Source of the DNA: Phallusia mammillata
Lineage: Eukaryota; Chordata; Ascidiacea; Phlebobranchia; Ascidiidae
NCBI GenBank assembly: GCA_003260075.1
Contig: QLIY01000723.1
Location: 20,015-84,014, forward strand
Direction of reading: 5' to 3'
DNA length: 64,000 nt
Positions 25,251-46,753 of the stretch are shown here, piece by piece. A program made the position numbers and the translations under genes. The notes under the pieces are model-generated. The model was not told the DNA's origin. It worked only from the letters and a program-made list of their open reading frames with translations, and searched no databases. The stretch's first letter is position 1, and each line of letters opens with the position of its first letter.

Positions 25251-27981
25251 ACACGATATTGGAGGCGGACGAAGTCAAACCGACCGGGTTTCAGCAAAGA
25301 CGAGTTCGTATGGAAAAGCTTTCCAGACTCTCTGTTACACTGCAGATGGCGAAGCAATTATCGCTGGTGAATAGAAATTGCAAAAATAGTTCAATTAACT
25401 GTGTGTGCTTTGCTGTTTGACTGATGTGGACTGCGCTTTAGGTGGACAGACGAAAAACGTGTGCGTTTATCATGTGAGGGAACAAATGCTAATGAAGAAG
25501 TTTCCTATATCAAAAAATCTTTCCTTTGATGCCATGGAGGTGATTTTCCTTTTTTTGTCGTCATAACTTTTAGAAAGAGAGCACCTAAAACTCGCCTGAA
25601 TGAAACGCACAAAATATTTTAACAGCTAGCGCTCGACCATTTCCTTTTCGGTTGTTCTGAAGTATTCTTTCCTAAAAGCATGAGATAAATATATTCATAC
25701 TGGGATCAGTCCTGAAGCGTCGATGCAGACCAGCGATCAAGGCATACTTATCGATAAGTACGCCGTCAAAGGCGTCATACCGATTCAACCGGCATTCCCA
25801 TATATATACATTATTCCCGGCTTTTACCCTTTTTCCATTGTGACGAATGCCCATAGAAATGTGTTTTTTTCATCAGGAATTTTTGGACAAGCGAAAAATG
25901 ACAGAGTTTGGACCTTCAGCGTTGATCGACATGGGAAAAGAGGACGAAAATGGGACCGCCCTTAAATTACCCGGGGTTCGAACTGGGGATTTAAGCTCCA
26001 GATCCTTCAAACCTGAAGTCCGAGTTTCGTGCATACGATTTTCTCCAACAGGTGAGGACCTGACTTGTAACTCCTTTTGACCTATGCAAAGTTCGCATAT
26101 ATTGCCGTTTGAATGCAAGGGTGTTGGATGTTGGAGAAATGCAGAACATTATAAAACGCACGAAAACACAGAAGTTGTAAACCATGTATCACGCGATTTT
26201 CTTAATTAGCCACTGACAAGAACATATTTTACAGGCCGCGAGTGGGCGTGCACGAGCACCGAGGGCCTGATGATTTACAGTTTGGATTCTAACCTTGTTT
26301 TTGATCCTTACGACCTCGATATCGACGTGACGCCTCAAAACATTCGAAAATTGCTGGATGTAAGGAAGACTTTACAATTTTATGCACGCATGTTGTCAAA
26401 AGTTTATGATATATTTGGGCACATTTGAATGTTGTTTATTTTCCATTTTCTTTCACAGAACAAAGACTACAGTAAAGCTTTTATAATGAGCTTTCGATTG
26501 AATGAGAAGAAACTGATAGAAGAAGTGGTTGAACACATTCCACATACACAAAGTAAGTAGTGCACCTGACGAAATGCCTGTTTGTGAAGAATAGTAGATT
26601 TTCATATTAATCTAGAATCTAGATCTAGACAGTTCGTAAATATTTGCGCAATTTGTCCGCCTACGATATGCCAGGAAAGAAGCATCTCCCAAGACCTCAA
26701 TTCACAGAGCGTTTTGGTCAGATCAAAGTGGTCATTATATTAAAATAGAAATCTCATTTCAAAGTCAATGTTATTGCGGCTGATGCCTATCCCATTTATA
26801 ACATAAACTAAACAACTCCCTTCCCAATGCTAACCAACATACGTATGTGTTGTTCTGCAGTCGACGCTATCAGCAAAAACCTGCCACAAATTTACGTGGA
26901 AAAGTCGCTTGAGTTTATAGCACAACAACTGGACGCTTCCCCTTACATCGAGTTCTACCTTCGCTGGTGCCGAGCGCTTTTGGTCAATCACGGGCCTGTG
27001 TTGAAGAAACGATCGAACCAAGTTATGACCACGATGCGTCATCTGCAGAAGGGCTTAACCGGAAAGGCGCAAACCATAGGAAAACTGTAAGCAAAGATTA
27101 TCTGATACGGGGCAACTACTGTTAGATTTAATCCCGATCTAAGCATGAGCTAATCGAGCGATTAAATTGCCGATAAACACGTCACTGCATATAGTTGTAT
27201 GTGGAAAGGATGTGGTTTGAGGTCGTGCAAGACGGTTGTTGCCTCGCGGCGGGGCATTTTCGCGACGCTGCAACTAAGGGATGGTTTCGAATCAAGGCGA
27301 TGGGAATCAAAAGTTTTTACAAACTGACCCGGGTGCGCCTAAATGTACAAATAGATTGCTGTTTGACCTACACCGTCCGATGGGCTTTATGCATTTAAGA
27401 TAATCATCATCGTCAACAAACGTGTAAACGCACCTTGTTTTGTTGATTTATCTTTTAGATGTCCCTTTAACTGACGACACAAGACAACTTCGAAATCATT
27501 AGTATGCAACAATGCCCCGATTGAATTGAAGGAGCACCTCCAAAATACTAAATATAGGCGAAAATTTGCATTGCTTACAGAGTTGGGTTAAGATTACTGC
27601 GCACTTTTGTCGGGCGCCAGATTCTATTATTGTTACTATGGCAACAAAGCATGGCTAATAAATTACAAAAAATGACCACAAAATTAAACAATTTTTGAAG
27701 AATTGACTTACGGTTTCTGCACTCGGCGAAGTCCATCGAAAATATCCTCCAAGTCAATAGGATATCTCATGAAAAAAATACTGACTAAAACACACGATAT
27801 ATACTGAATTATTTTTTTCAGTTGCGACTCCAACGTCCACCAGATGCGCTACATCCTCTCACTGGCTAAGCTGCAAAAGCTAAAACTTGCCAAAGAACCA
27901 GAAGCCGAAGAAGCAATAGTTGGAAGTGAAAGCGACGAAAGTGATGACGATTTACAAATAATGTCGGTTGCCGCCACGTGA
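20570..27981 (+). CDS. PWP2: PWP2 / UTP1, WD-repeat subunit of the small-subunit processome
   Basis: Nucleolar WD40 protein of the UTP-B complex, needed for 18S rRNA maturation. The 21 exons are 20570-20587, 20936-21048, 21201-21295, 21373-21454, 21585-21746, 21812-21918, 21987-22101, 22162-22287, 22367-22510, 22720-22927, 23113-23261, 23372-23529, 23689-23829, 23893-24007, 25251-25366, 25442-25539, 25877-26051, 26235-26359, 26459-26552, 26861-27086 and 27822-27981. The frame is continuous and gives 908 aa, close to the usual length of about 920. Diagnostic PWP2 stretches include FSNLLGTVYR at the N-terminus, FFNKEGDFNN, DGTVRAFDLHRYRNFRTF, VCVYHVREQ and FLDKRKMTEFG. The C-terminal Utp12-type helical domain (YVEKSLEFIA) and an acidic tail follow. 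A homopolymer-linked duplication repeats exons 12-14 at 24122-24800. An 81-nt C tract abuts exon 15, and no AG acceptor is visible there. Confidence 0.96.
24111..24800 (+). repeat. Duplicated PWP2 exons 12-14 with flanking introns, bounded by poly-G tracts
   Basis: After a G12 tract (24111-24122) the sequence of 23350-23475 returns as a truncated exon 12 copy. It is cut by a second G tract (24250-24259). The region 23535-24060 then returns, carrying exon 13 (copy near 24420-24560) and exon 14 (copy near 24625-24738). Copies differ by scattered SNPs and small indels, as two alleles would. Translating both copies would repeat WD-repeat sequence and break frame at the truncated exon. I therefore treat the second copy as not part of the gene. 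Confidence 0.9.
25170..25250 (+). repeat. 81-nt poly-C tract directly upstream of PWP2 exon 15
   Basis: An uninterrupted run of 81 C's ends exactly where the exon should begin. Exon 15 reads in phase from 25251 (R-HDIGGGR), but the AG acceptor that must precede it is absent. This suggests the true intron end has been replaced. The poly-Pro and poly-Gly frames through it are not proteins. Confidence 0.85.
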
Positions 27982-28634
27982 TCCGCATTGCTATGGAAAC
28001 GCAGTTATTAACCACGTGAATCTGTTTGGCCCTGTGCCAATGCTTGAGGTGTGACAAAACAGATGTCTTAACGCGTACTGTTTTGCATTTCCGATTTTCG
28101 CAAATACAAAGACATTCCGCGACAAAAAGTTTCTGCTCATAAATTAATGGGTTTCTCTCCGGAGGGACACATTTTCGTTTTAGTCGATTGTTTGCTTTTC
28201 TTTCCTTCCCTGTGGTTTGTCAGCCTTGTCAAATTTTTTAGTGGTTTTAAATGAAACTCTTTCTTTTGTAGATGGTTTTGTAAATGGAATGTAGTTTGTA
28301 GTAAGTGTAGCCTAATCTTTGTATAGCTGAAGTTCTTTTGAGAACCTCAGTTGAAGCAGTGGTTACGAGAATTTAGCAAGGTAAGCACATAAGAGAGCGG
28401 CATTTATTTCGTCCATTTACAAGCACAAAACCACGCGATTTCACATTTCTTAAAAAACACGGAGACGGGCGCTTGGAATGACAACTTGAGATGACAAAGC
28501 ACAATGCAGGTAGTCCAAATTTACCAACAAAGAAACTTCACGAAGACTGAAGTTTCCTGAAAGCGTCGTCCTGCATAATTTTGGCACTGCATCTAGAGGT
28601 ACGAAAAAAAGGTAACATGGCAGCTTCAAGTGGT
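27982..28634. other. Convergent 3' intergenic region PWP2 / SUZ12
   Basis: The two genes end tail-to-tail with 653 bp between their stop codons. Apart from the minus-strand AATAAA noted separately, no coding or RNA feature is seen. The 3'UTRs may overlap. Confidence 0.5.
28403..28408 (-). terminator. Polyadenylation signal of SUZ12
   Basis: AATAAA on the minus strand, 227 nt beyond the SUZ12 stop at 28635. It lies in the roughly 650-bp interval shared with the convergent PWP2 3' end. Confidence 0.6.
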
Positions 28635-36799
<8,165 letters not shown>

Positions 36800-39700
36800 T
36801 GTGTGTTATTACAAACTGATTTACAACCAGTTTACCCAAGAAAAAGGTAGGTCTAATAATAATTCATGTCAATTAAACACAACAGTAAGTGTTTTGTATT
36901 TCATAACTCTGATTCTAATTTGATTTATAACTCATAAGTTGCAGTAAATAAAAAAATTTGTAGAATTGTGTGAGTGAAAACAGATTTTAGTTTTTTAGTG
37001 TGATGTCAAATTAGAACAATTTTAACAACGATGAACTTGTATCACTAGTTTGTGAAAATTAGCATAAAGATTGGTATGTATAAACAGTGGGTCCAATCTT
37101 AGCAAATGCAAAATAAAGATATTTAATACCAGTGTTAAACCTAACTAAAGTGACCAAAGTAGTACTTAACTTCTTGAGAAATCCTAAAAGAAACTAAGAC
37201 TAAAACATCACTATTTTGTTCATACAAATATTAATTATAAGTGCAAGATTTCCAAGCAGTATAATTGATGCAACTAAAACCAATGTATTTTAAGACAAAA
37301 CATTATTTGGTAAATACCAAAAAAACGGCTAATGCTTCAAACCAACAGTAATGGAAACCTTAACAACAGTCAACAATTGCTGTGGAAAATTTCTGTTAAC
37401 TTATTGGTAGCCTCAGTTTAGCTGAGTTGCATTATTGGATTTACTGCATTACTAATTACTGTTTAAAATTACATTAAAAGATTGTTTTGACCAGTTAAAC
37501 TTAAACGAACCCTATACAATTTAACAACAATTGCAATTCGTACCACCCCCATTGTCTCGAATGTATCCACGTGATGGCGGGAAACAGTTCTCTCGTACTG
37601 CTGAATCCAAGCCAAAAGTTTTACCCCAATACGGTATTATAGGTGTTTTTTTAATACGCAGGTATGCATATTTTTCAAACATATTTTTTTTAAAGTAATG
37701 TACCTTTATAAATCGTGCTAGATAATCTTTTATGTACACTTCGTTTGTATTTAACTCCACCGCATAGGACATCTTACACGAGTAAATATTTTATTCATGA
37801 GCGCAAAATAAAAGTACGACAAACAAATTTTGGCAATTTGCGGCCTACTCTTTATCAATAGGAATTAAATTTTACCTAAATCTTTTCTGAAATAAATAAT
37901 GATAAACTATGAAAACAGATTTTAAAATCGTCTGTGCTGGGAGTGAATTTCCAACCAGGGTCATAAACGACATGTTCTTGGTTTTCCACGTGAGCTACCT
38001 TTGTTAGCAGTTGCATCCTATGATAGGTTTTTGAGGTGTGGTGCGATTTTCTAACTATTCAGAAATTATATTTAAACAATTCTGTTTTTAAAAAATGTAT
38101 TTTTAACATTCCAAACATGAAAAACAATTGATTTAAATCTTCTCACGAAAAATAAGTACAGGTGTGTGTATTTTGTATATTTTAGGGCTAGGAAGAAAAT
38201 CACCAAAGCTTCGCCAAAAGTACATAAAGTGGCACCGGTCTTATTTTTCTATTGGGTGTTTAGGTGAAACTGCGGTTTCGACCACACCACATGCGGTTCG
38301 GGTAAAGTGGTGCAAATATAGTACACCAAAAATAATAAGCACACCCGGATAATGACGCTACCATTTTGATATACATCAGACTTACCTGATATGAAAAGTT
38401 GCCTTTGTGTCGTGTCCAACTTCAAACACTTTCCTGCTTCACACTAATTTGTGCTCTTGTACATTTTTTCTGAAAAGCGCGTACCTGGAGAATTGATTTG
38501 TTTACTCGTGACGGACACTTGTTTTTTACCTGGAACTTTGACGAACTGCTTCTGTTGAAAGGTGACAAACATTCGAGTCATTGACATTAAAACATGCTAC
38601 AAAACACCATAAAAGAATAACCATCTAAATATATCTTTTGGAATATGTAATACGTATATTTAAAATGCTACAAAACACCATAAAAGAATAACCATCTAAA
38701 TACATCTTTTGGAATATGTAATACGTATATGAAAATGTTTTGAATTTAAACATCACCCAGCAGCTGCCAATATCGTACAGCGTGTCCACTAGGTCCATTT
38801 TTTGGTTCAAACAAAAAATATTTCATACTTATACTCACATTTAAATGTCAAATTTGCCTTCGAATTGTGTACTGTAAACAGTTTCAGTATTGATGCGATA
38901 TTATCGTTATATGTCCGCGGGCAATTGGTGCAGGAAAGGGAGGGATATATTGGAATAAACTTTACTTGCGTTAGTAAATTGGTTTATCCGTATTTCATAC
39001 AGGAAAGGTTTTATCATGTCATGAACTATTTAATGCAATGCAAAATGCTGGATCGTTTAGCAGTCTTCTTCAATGTGGTTTAATACATTCATGGTTTAGG
39101 CAGTGCATGTCAAACATTTGCGTGCATGCTGCATACAAATGTGACAGCTTTGGAGTGGAATGTCGCTTGAAGTGCTTTGATATACAGTGGAGTCAATTTC
39201 GATTTAATCACCCCACGGAGAATTCTGGAGACAGTGTATAGAGTTCAGTTGTCGTAAAACGCTTACTCGAGGTCAAATTCGGAAAAACAAATTACTGTGT
39301 AACCGCACAAAACTGAAACGTGGAAAAGCAATTTGCTAGTGGCATTGGGTCATTTTAGCCAAAGCGCACATAGACATCATTGTCGAACAAGCAGACCATT
39401 AAAATGGAACCACAGTAAGCCTGTTCACATAAGCGGGTAAGATTCAAAACTTGTCCCTTAAATTTACTCCAGGTTCTGACAACACATTCTTGGTAAATTC
39501 TAAGTCTGAAATAGCCTCTGTTCACATGGATATCAATTTACCCACTATTTATTCCATTTTCCGTCTTAGTACAGTCATAAAACATACCACAGGGATTTAA
39601 ATTATGGTAGGATAGGTATTGCGGCTTTCGGGTTAACGTTTCTCTTTCATGCTTCTTTTTTGACATTTTAACAAAGAAAACAACACAACTTTGTTACCTC

Positions 39701-42700
39701 ATGTGACAATTTCATCAGCCAATTTATTTTTATGATCTTTGCAGTTTGCATTTTGTTTCTGATGACAATTAAAATATTTAAAAACCATGATATCTCATAA
39801 AGTCACAGACTGTGTAAGAAAAGCATTCGATAAAATTTACCCGTTTTTGTTTAAAATATACCCACCAAATCTACCTGGGTAATTTTATCAACATTTACCC
39901 TGATATTTATCTAATTTTTCGTTTGCTATTTTTGATAAAAAAACAGTGTAATTTACTGTAATTTTGTTTGTGTATGTGTTATTCCTAAACGAAGGCCCAG
40001 AACATGCAAAATGAAACTTTTATTACCTATCATAAAAAAAAGCTATGAAGGCATTTAGCACGAGTAAGGCACCGAGGCAAACGCAAACGATGGATAAAAG
40101 CTCTGTGGACGGATTACACCGTTTATTGCAAAAGATGTACAGTATTAAAGGGAATACAGTACGGTTCAGTTCATCTGCAGTGCAGCGGAAAAAGGATATC
40201 GTGGGTGCTATGCAGTATCGGTTCATTTTGTGCTGTTCTCGCTGTTTCGAAAAAGTATTTGTTGGCAAATTCGAAAGTATAAGTGTAAACGTAAGAATGC
40301 AGAGTGTAACCATTCACGTTTATATATTAGATAACACAGGCATTCGTATGGAATCTTGTTTGTGTCAAAATGCAGGAAATTAGGCAGAAAATTGAAATAA
40401 ATAGGTTTCAGACACCGAAAATAGACACTCTTTTCGCATGATTTGTGCTTTGAACGGTATGCATGTGTACTGTTAGCAATCCGTACAGTTTTGTGCGAAA
40501 GTTTATTTTTACGTATAAACGTTGAGAATAGGTTTGTTTAGTTACATTTGTGTTTGGGTCAGTGTTTGCGGGTGTAACCTATGTTCAATGGACCGTGTAG
40601 GAAGCGCACGTGATGTTATCGCGTTCAGAAAGGGTTACAACCATTTTGATGAGTATATGTCCTACATTTTTATCGAAGATACCTTTGACGGTGATCTAAT
40701 CGTGATGCCGCGTGTATAAACCGAAGCGATGTTATCGTCACAACTGGTTTTCACGATCATATACGGTTTTCAAAATGCGGGTGTTGAAATGTCAACGCTA
40801 TCTTTCGCAAACTGTTTATCACCAAACATAGAGCATTGTACCATAGTTGCTGATTGTTCGTTGCATTTCTGGGGATTTCTAACGTGACGCTACCTGTGTG
40901 TCCTTTTGTTTGATACAAAACAACTAGAGATGTCCAGCAAGCGTGTTTAAGCTAGCGCGACTGATTAAAGTCCATTTTGACTTAGCGGGATTTGGGCTAA
41001 AATTGCTGAAAAAAACAAACTTTTCGAACCACAAACGTTACGTCGTGTGGTGAGTCCCAAGCCCCCAGAAAACCCCAGTCGATTTGGTTTCCATTTGTCC
41101 AGTAATAGATTTCCCCAATACTGTGAGTCATCAGCAATAAATGTGTCACAACCCCAATAGGAAATACACAAACGTGATGTTTTTCGGAAGTGCATCAAGG
41201 CGGGTACTGGATTTTGGTGAAGATTTTATTGAATTAATGTTAGGCTCTCCATATTACTCATGCGCGATTCATAAGTGTGTTGCCTTTATAAAGACTTTCT
41301 TCAAATATAGGGATTTCTGTCCAATTGGGACAAGGTGCGGCATGATTTGAATGTAGAGCGACCTTTATCACAACTAACAAAGACAATATTTTTTTTACAT
41401 TTACATCCAATGCCGATCCCTTGCCTTTAACGTAGAAATTGCTATGTTAGTAATGTTTTTTTTGCAAAATATATTTGACAGCATTAAAATTATTTTTTGC
41501 CAACAAAACTTCAACCCATTTTTTTGTCATTTTAGGGAAGGAATATCAAACTTTGCTAAGCAGTTTTTCCGGCGCCTAAAGAAATTTACTTTTTTATGGC
41601 CATAATCCACGAATTCCAAACAATTGCGCTCGAGTGATTTTGGGGCCAGTCGTGAAATTCAACACATTTGTGACATTCTTGTTCACCTCTGTAACGTATA
41701 CCGTTCGAACCGCAAATAACATAGCGATTTTATCTTATTACCTTTTTGTTGTAAATGTCAGCGTAAACTATTTTCACGAGCACCTGCACCGATAAATAAG
41801 TATTGCATAGTTTATTTTGACATATTTTGACATAATATTTTTACGTGCTTTAGTATTTATGGGGAAACCTTACTATGTAAAATTAAAAATCACAGCATTT
41901 GCTGCCAACGTTTCAAATTTAAATATTCGGAAACGCAGTTCGACCTGTGACCGATAACCCTCTGTACATGAATTACTCTGAGAATTGTTTAGCTCTTTAT
42001 ACAAAACATTTCAATCTCAATCGCTCTTTTCCAAAAAACACTTATATATGTTTTCAAGGAAGGCTTCCCGAAATTGCCGACTACAAAACAGTTTTTCCGA
42101 ACTGTGTACTTTCACACGTATCAACAGTCTTTTCGCATACCGGCACCAAACCACTGTAAAAGTCAATCGACCTTGTCGGTACATCCTATTACCAATCAGC
42201 ACTGATCTCATAAACAAGGGTGACTGAGAACTCGCTTTGAATTGCCGTGATGTAATGCTGGTGTATCGAGTATGGGAAATGGAAGTGACTCTAGGGTTTT
42301 AATTTGTCGCTATTGACGTTTAAAAAAGGCGCATGACGCATCATGAACACTCGGTATCCGTTTTGACAATGATATTGGGCGGGGCCTCTAAACAAGGGTC
42401 CTTCGTCATTTCAATCCGCATTATAAACATTTGGAGCTATATTTGCGGTAGAACTGTAGGGGCAGCTGGTTAAGCCTCCCACAGGTTATGCTTTGCCCAA
42501 TAGCTAACGGTGTGAGAGTAATGAGAAGCGACAAACGACATAAATAATAACTTTTAACGAAGTTGTTTTCGAACTGGCGGCCATAGCTAACTTATCTAAG
42601 TTATGACATCCGCGCGACTGCCCAAAGGCAATCAACTAACCAATCAACCAAATATTGGATAACATCTATTTGCGCGACACGTATGTTTCCATGGGACTTT

Positions 42701-44205
42701 GCTGACAACAATTCACTCGGTGTCACGGTATGTATATTGTTCTGTCAGTGACGCACAATTTTAGTGACGCGTTAAATTGAGTGTGTTTTTGTCTTCTATG
42801 CGCCTCTTTTCTGTGATAATACAGTTGAGCTACACTGCAAACAAAGTTTCACGTGCAACGTCTTTGTTGTCGTAAAACGCTGGAAAACCATTTATCGCGT
42901 TGCTTGACAAACAACAAAAAATAGGGAATGTCGCATTTTTGTCGACAATCGGTCAGTCAATTACCCTATCGTTTTCTAAAGATGGATGCAAATCAATGTC
43001 AAGTATTGCAGCATTGCATAGTTGAAGGTAATGCTGGAGGCAAATCTTGCAAAGCTCTGCGTAACCCGCAATCACTGCAAGCTGTTTACCCTCGACCGCG
43101 GTCGTCCACATGCAATCAAAGCTCGCAATTACACGGTGATCGCAATGATAATTTGCGCCCTTATATCTTCACGAGTACAATTAGTTTTTATTTATCCCTT
43201 TGGCCGGCTTCACTAAAAATAGATTTTAACGTGACTTTTGCATTGAGGTCGAGGATGTTGACAAGGACCGAGAGGCATAAGCACACACAAACCTCAATGA
43301 GACAGCGTTTTTGGGTCTGAGCGGAGTGAGCAAAACGAAAACTCTCAATTATTGCAGCGCGGTATGGGGCTGAATCGTATCCGTGGGCAAACTTCGGGAA
43401 CAAGTGCAGTTTTCATAGGAAGTTGTTCAGTCGGCACACAAATAGCAGGGAAATTTTGCTTGCTTCTGTCATAAGTATTGGATTTGCTGCGGACAGGAGC
43501 GAAACTTGACAATGCTGACAGTACAGCGGTCTAGGAAATTTTGTGTTCGAAAAGGTTACATCTATTTTTGAGCTCAGACTTTCGCTAGTCTTTTCCAGAC
43601 TACCGCACAAATCAGGTACGGTATCACATCGCGAGGTAAAACGTTTTTGGTCTTGCACAATGTTACTTATAAATAGAAAAAGTGGGTCACAACATCGCCT
43701 TGATCCTTTAGTAAAATCCCCAGCTTCCTGCTGACTTGTCCAATTTCGTGACGGACATCACGAAACCAGCGGCGATTGACAACTTTTGGGTCAAAATCCG
43801 CGAGTTTATTCAACCGGATACAGTTACGCTAAATCGGTCTGTAGACCTGCCCCGGTGGCCATCTCGCGCCAGGTTCGCGTTTCCGTAAAGCGGCAAGCGT
43901 CCTTCGTACTTTAAGGAGAAACCTCGTTTCGTGATCGTGTTGCCGACAACCTCGCAAGTGATTCACAACCGCTGTGACGTCGCTTGTGTAACGCTCTGTC
44001 GCTTGTAGCTTGTTCCTTTAATCTGTTAAATGTTTTTGTTTGTGCGCTACCTGCTTGGCCAGGGAAAAAACACCTACTGCGGTATACGTCAGTCGTATCT
44101 GGCGATTAAACATTTTGAAGCCTTCAGGAGGCGAGTGACGTAATATGATCGGAGCCTGTGAGCGTCTCTCTCTCGTCAGACTTTTTCTTCTGACAAAAGG
44201 TAAAG
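36800..44205. other. Gene-poor interval between SUZ12 and the P450 gene
   Basis: About 7.4 kb between divergent gene starts. I see no exon chain with recognisable homology. It holds a 71-bp tandem duplication (38594-38735). Several unrecognised short ORFs occur, for example 37521-37772 on the minus strand, 40045-40383 on the plus strand and 42928-43320 on the plus strand. It presumably contains the SUZ12 and P450 promoters. No tRNA-like T-loop sequence was spotted by eye. Confidence 0.4.
38594..38735. repeat. 71-bp tandem duplication (two copies)
   Basis: The sequence starting ATGCTACAAAACACC at 38594 recurs at 38665. The copies are almost identical, with atatatctt versus atacatctt as a visible difference. 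Unlike the other duplications in the window there is no homopolymer between them, so this one may be real. Confidence 0.85.
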
Positions 44206-44214
44206 TATATAAAG
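44206..44214 (+). promoter_or_regulatory. TATA box of the P450 gene
   Basis: TATATAAAG lies 179 nt upstream of the ATG at 44385. That spacing suits a transcription start near 44240 and a short 5'UTR. The downstream stretch 44240-44270 is GC-rich. Confidence 0.6.
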
Positions 44215-44384
44215 CCAAGAAGGTATGACATTTAGGTATAGCATGGGCCGCCGCCGTGGGCCGCAGTCAGGATTAACAGAGCTTTCAATTACGATTGCTG
44301 TTATGTTGTAACAAATATAAAACTGTTTTATGTTTCTTTAGAAAGCTACATTAAAAAGTTTAAAGCACTGATAAGAATAGGAAT

Positions 44385-46753
44385 ATGTTGACGAACGGTT
44401 CGACTAAAGCACTCTGCAAGTGCATGCCTAATACTGAAGTCTTGAAATATGCCGCCAAAAGTATGCAGAGATCAAGCACCTTGGACGCAACGACTAACAT
44501 GCAAAATACACATCATCAAAGGCGCCGAGCAAGCGTGGTGTATCCCAGCTCCGAAGCAAGATGCCTCAGGCACATCCCTCGACGCAGCTTAGCCGAGGCT
44601 GTTAAGGACTTTGCACGCGTTGCAAGAGAGCACGGCAGCAGGTTGAAAATGCAAGTTCTAGGACAAACGGAATGCGAGACACAAGCCACAAGCTACGCCA
44701 AAATCCCCGGACCTCGCGGCATTCCTTTTTTGGGTTCGGTGCTTGAATACACAGCTCTCGGACGATTCTCGCCCAAAGAGTTCGACAAGGCGCTACGTCA
44801 CAGACATAACAGGTAAGCATCATTTTGCAAGATTTTTACATACTACGAGTTCTAAAAATGCATGTAAATTACTGGCTACTACGCAGATACGCGTCACTGA
44901 TTGTTTACTAAACGCAATTTACCTGTACAGATACGGAACCATTTTCCGCGAGAAACTAATGAACGAAGAATTTGTGTACGTTTCCGACCCTAAGGACATT
45001 CGAGTCGTTGTCCAGAACGAGGGTAAAACACCCCTCCGACCCCATCTCGAAGCCATAGTGAGATGTCGTCACCAAGAAAACCTCCCAGTCGGAATCACAG
45101 CAATGCAAGGTATTTAAAACTCCTGTTTATACAACCAATGAGGTAGCTTTTTCTCTTTGTTCAATAAGCAATCCGATTCGCTTTTCTCCGAACAGGCGCA
45201 GAATGGTTGCGAAATCGTAATGCCATCAACCCTGCCATCTCGCCCATGCAAATGGTTACAAAGTTTCGCAAAGCTCAAAGCTCTGTTACCGACGATTTCC
45301 TGGCTCAAATGGAAAGGACACGTGACTGCAAAACCGGTGAAATCCCGAATTTCGAACAGTGGCTTAACCGTTGGGCCCTCGAGTCAATTGGCGTGGTCCT
45401 TCTAGATTCAAGGTATGCAAAAATGCTGTACGCGATTGTAAAATTAAATTTGATACAAAAAGTGTCTTTTACGCAAAGAATATTGTTGTTAGCGGAATGG
45501 GTTTTAATCCATATCGTTTTACGCAGACTTGGTTTGCTTGAAAAATCCGAGGCCAAAGTCAACCCCAGCGCAGAGAAACTTCGCGAATGCATGGACATCT
45601 TTTTCGACTATGGAGCCAGATTGACTTTCGGCGTCCCCACTTGGAAACTGTTCAACACCAAAGACTGGAAAGTGTTTCGCCAGTGTCAACGCGATGAATT
45701 TCAATACGCCGGGCTCTTTGTGGACAGGTAAATCACATAATTTCTTGTTCGTACCGCATGTTAAACCCGTGACTCACACATAAGCGTTGGGTTAATTATT
45801 TGCCCGGATGCGTCTCGTCTTATTTGCCTACGATAGCGCAAAGCAAAATGTTTTAGCCTGAAGCGCCGAACCTTGTTCTAATCTTAGATATTATCTTTTA
45901 CAGAAAGCTAAAGGAACTGGCCCAGAAACAGGCGCTTGGGGGCTCTGCAAAAAGTCGCGACAGCAATGCACCTGCTAGTCTACTCGAGCACGTGATCAAC
46001 AACAAATCACTGACGCGTGACGAGGCGTTGACTGTGTGCCTCGAACTATTAGCAGGGGGCATCGACACAACAGCGAGCGCGGCGATCTTCACACTCTACC
46101 ACCTATCCGTAAACCAGAAGCACCAACAACATCTGCGCGAGCTTCTGGAACAAGAAGAGGCCGAAAGTCCAGTGAGCACCGGTTGCCCAATGAAGGTCCA
46201 TACAACCGAGTTTTCCAAGTACTTAAAAGCATGCGTTTGGGAGTCTCTCCGAATTAACCCTCTGACTTACGCAAACATGCGACGGACGAGCAAGGATCTT
46301 GTACTCTCCGGTTACAAAGTGCCTAAGGGAACAACCGTCCGTTACACTTCGCATCTGATGAACCTTAAAAATGAAAAATATTTCCCCAATTCGGAGGAAT
46401 TTATGCCCTCGAGATGGTTGGACAGAAAATCTGAACACAGGTAATTACTCATGTGCAATAAAATAATGAGATCGTTTAACATAGCAGTTTAAACACTGCA
46501 AATTTTATCCCGTGTGACAAATCTGACCTATGACTTGTATTTCAGATGTACAGAACAATTCACATTTACGCCATTCGGACACGGGGCTCGCCAATGCCCT
46601 GGTAGACGCGTCGCTGAGCAAGAGTTGGACTTGCTCTTCCGCGCCATCCTCAAAAACTACAAAGTTGGATACAAACATGGAAAGATGGGCACAAAAGTTC
46701 GTCTCTTCAACAAAGCCGACAAGCCGGCTCAATTCAGCTTTGAGCCCCTATAA
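44385..46753 (+). CDS. Mitochondrial-clan cytochrome P450 (CYP11/24/27-like)
   Basis: Haem monooxygenase of the mitochondrial P450 clan; such enzymes take electrons from adrenodoxin and usually hydroxylate sterols, vitamin D or steroids, or in invertebrates other lipids. Six exons: 44385-44812, 44931-45109, 45196-45412, 45527-45727, 45904-46440 and 46546-46753, giving 589 aa. Visible motifs are the Pro-rich hinge IPGPRGIPFLGS, WLRNRNAINPA in the C-helix region, and the I-helix oxygen-binding AGGIDTTAS. The K-helix ESLR, a PSRW meander and the haem loop FGHGARQCPGRR with the cysteine ligand follow. The roughly 105 residues before the hinge are Lys/Arg/Ser-rich without a hydrophobic signal anchor, which suits a mitochondrial presequence. 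They are longer than usual for the clan (typically about 500-530 aa in total). Subfamily and substrate cannot be assigned by eye. Confidence 0.92.

Noticed and set aside
25045-25374. Long open frames coding poly-Pro (both forward frames) and poly-Gly (reverse strand) through the C81 tract
   Set aside because: They exist only because a homopolymer is open in all frames; only the part from 25251 is coding, as PWP2 exon 15.
40045-40383. 112-codon plus-strand ORF, with an overlapping minus-strand ORF having two hydrophobic stretches
   Set aside because: Neither strand resembles a known protein and there is no clear promoter or splice context.
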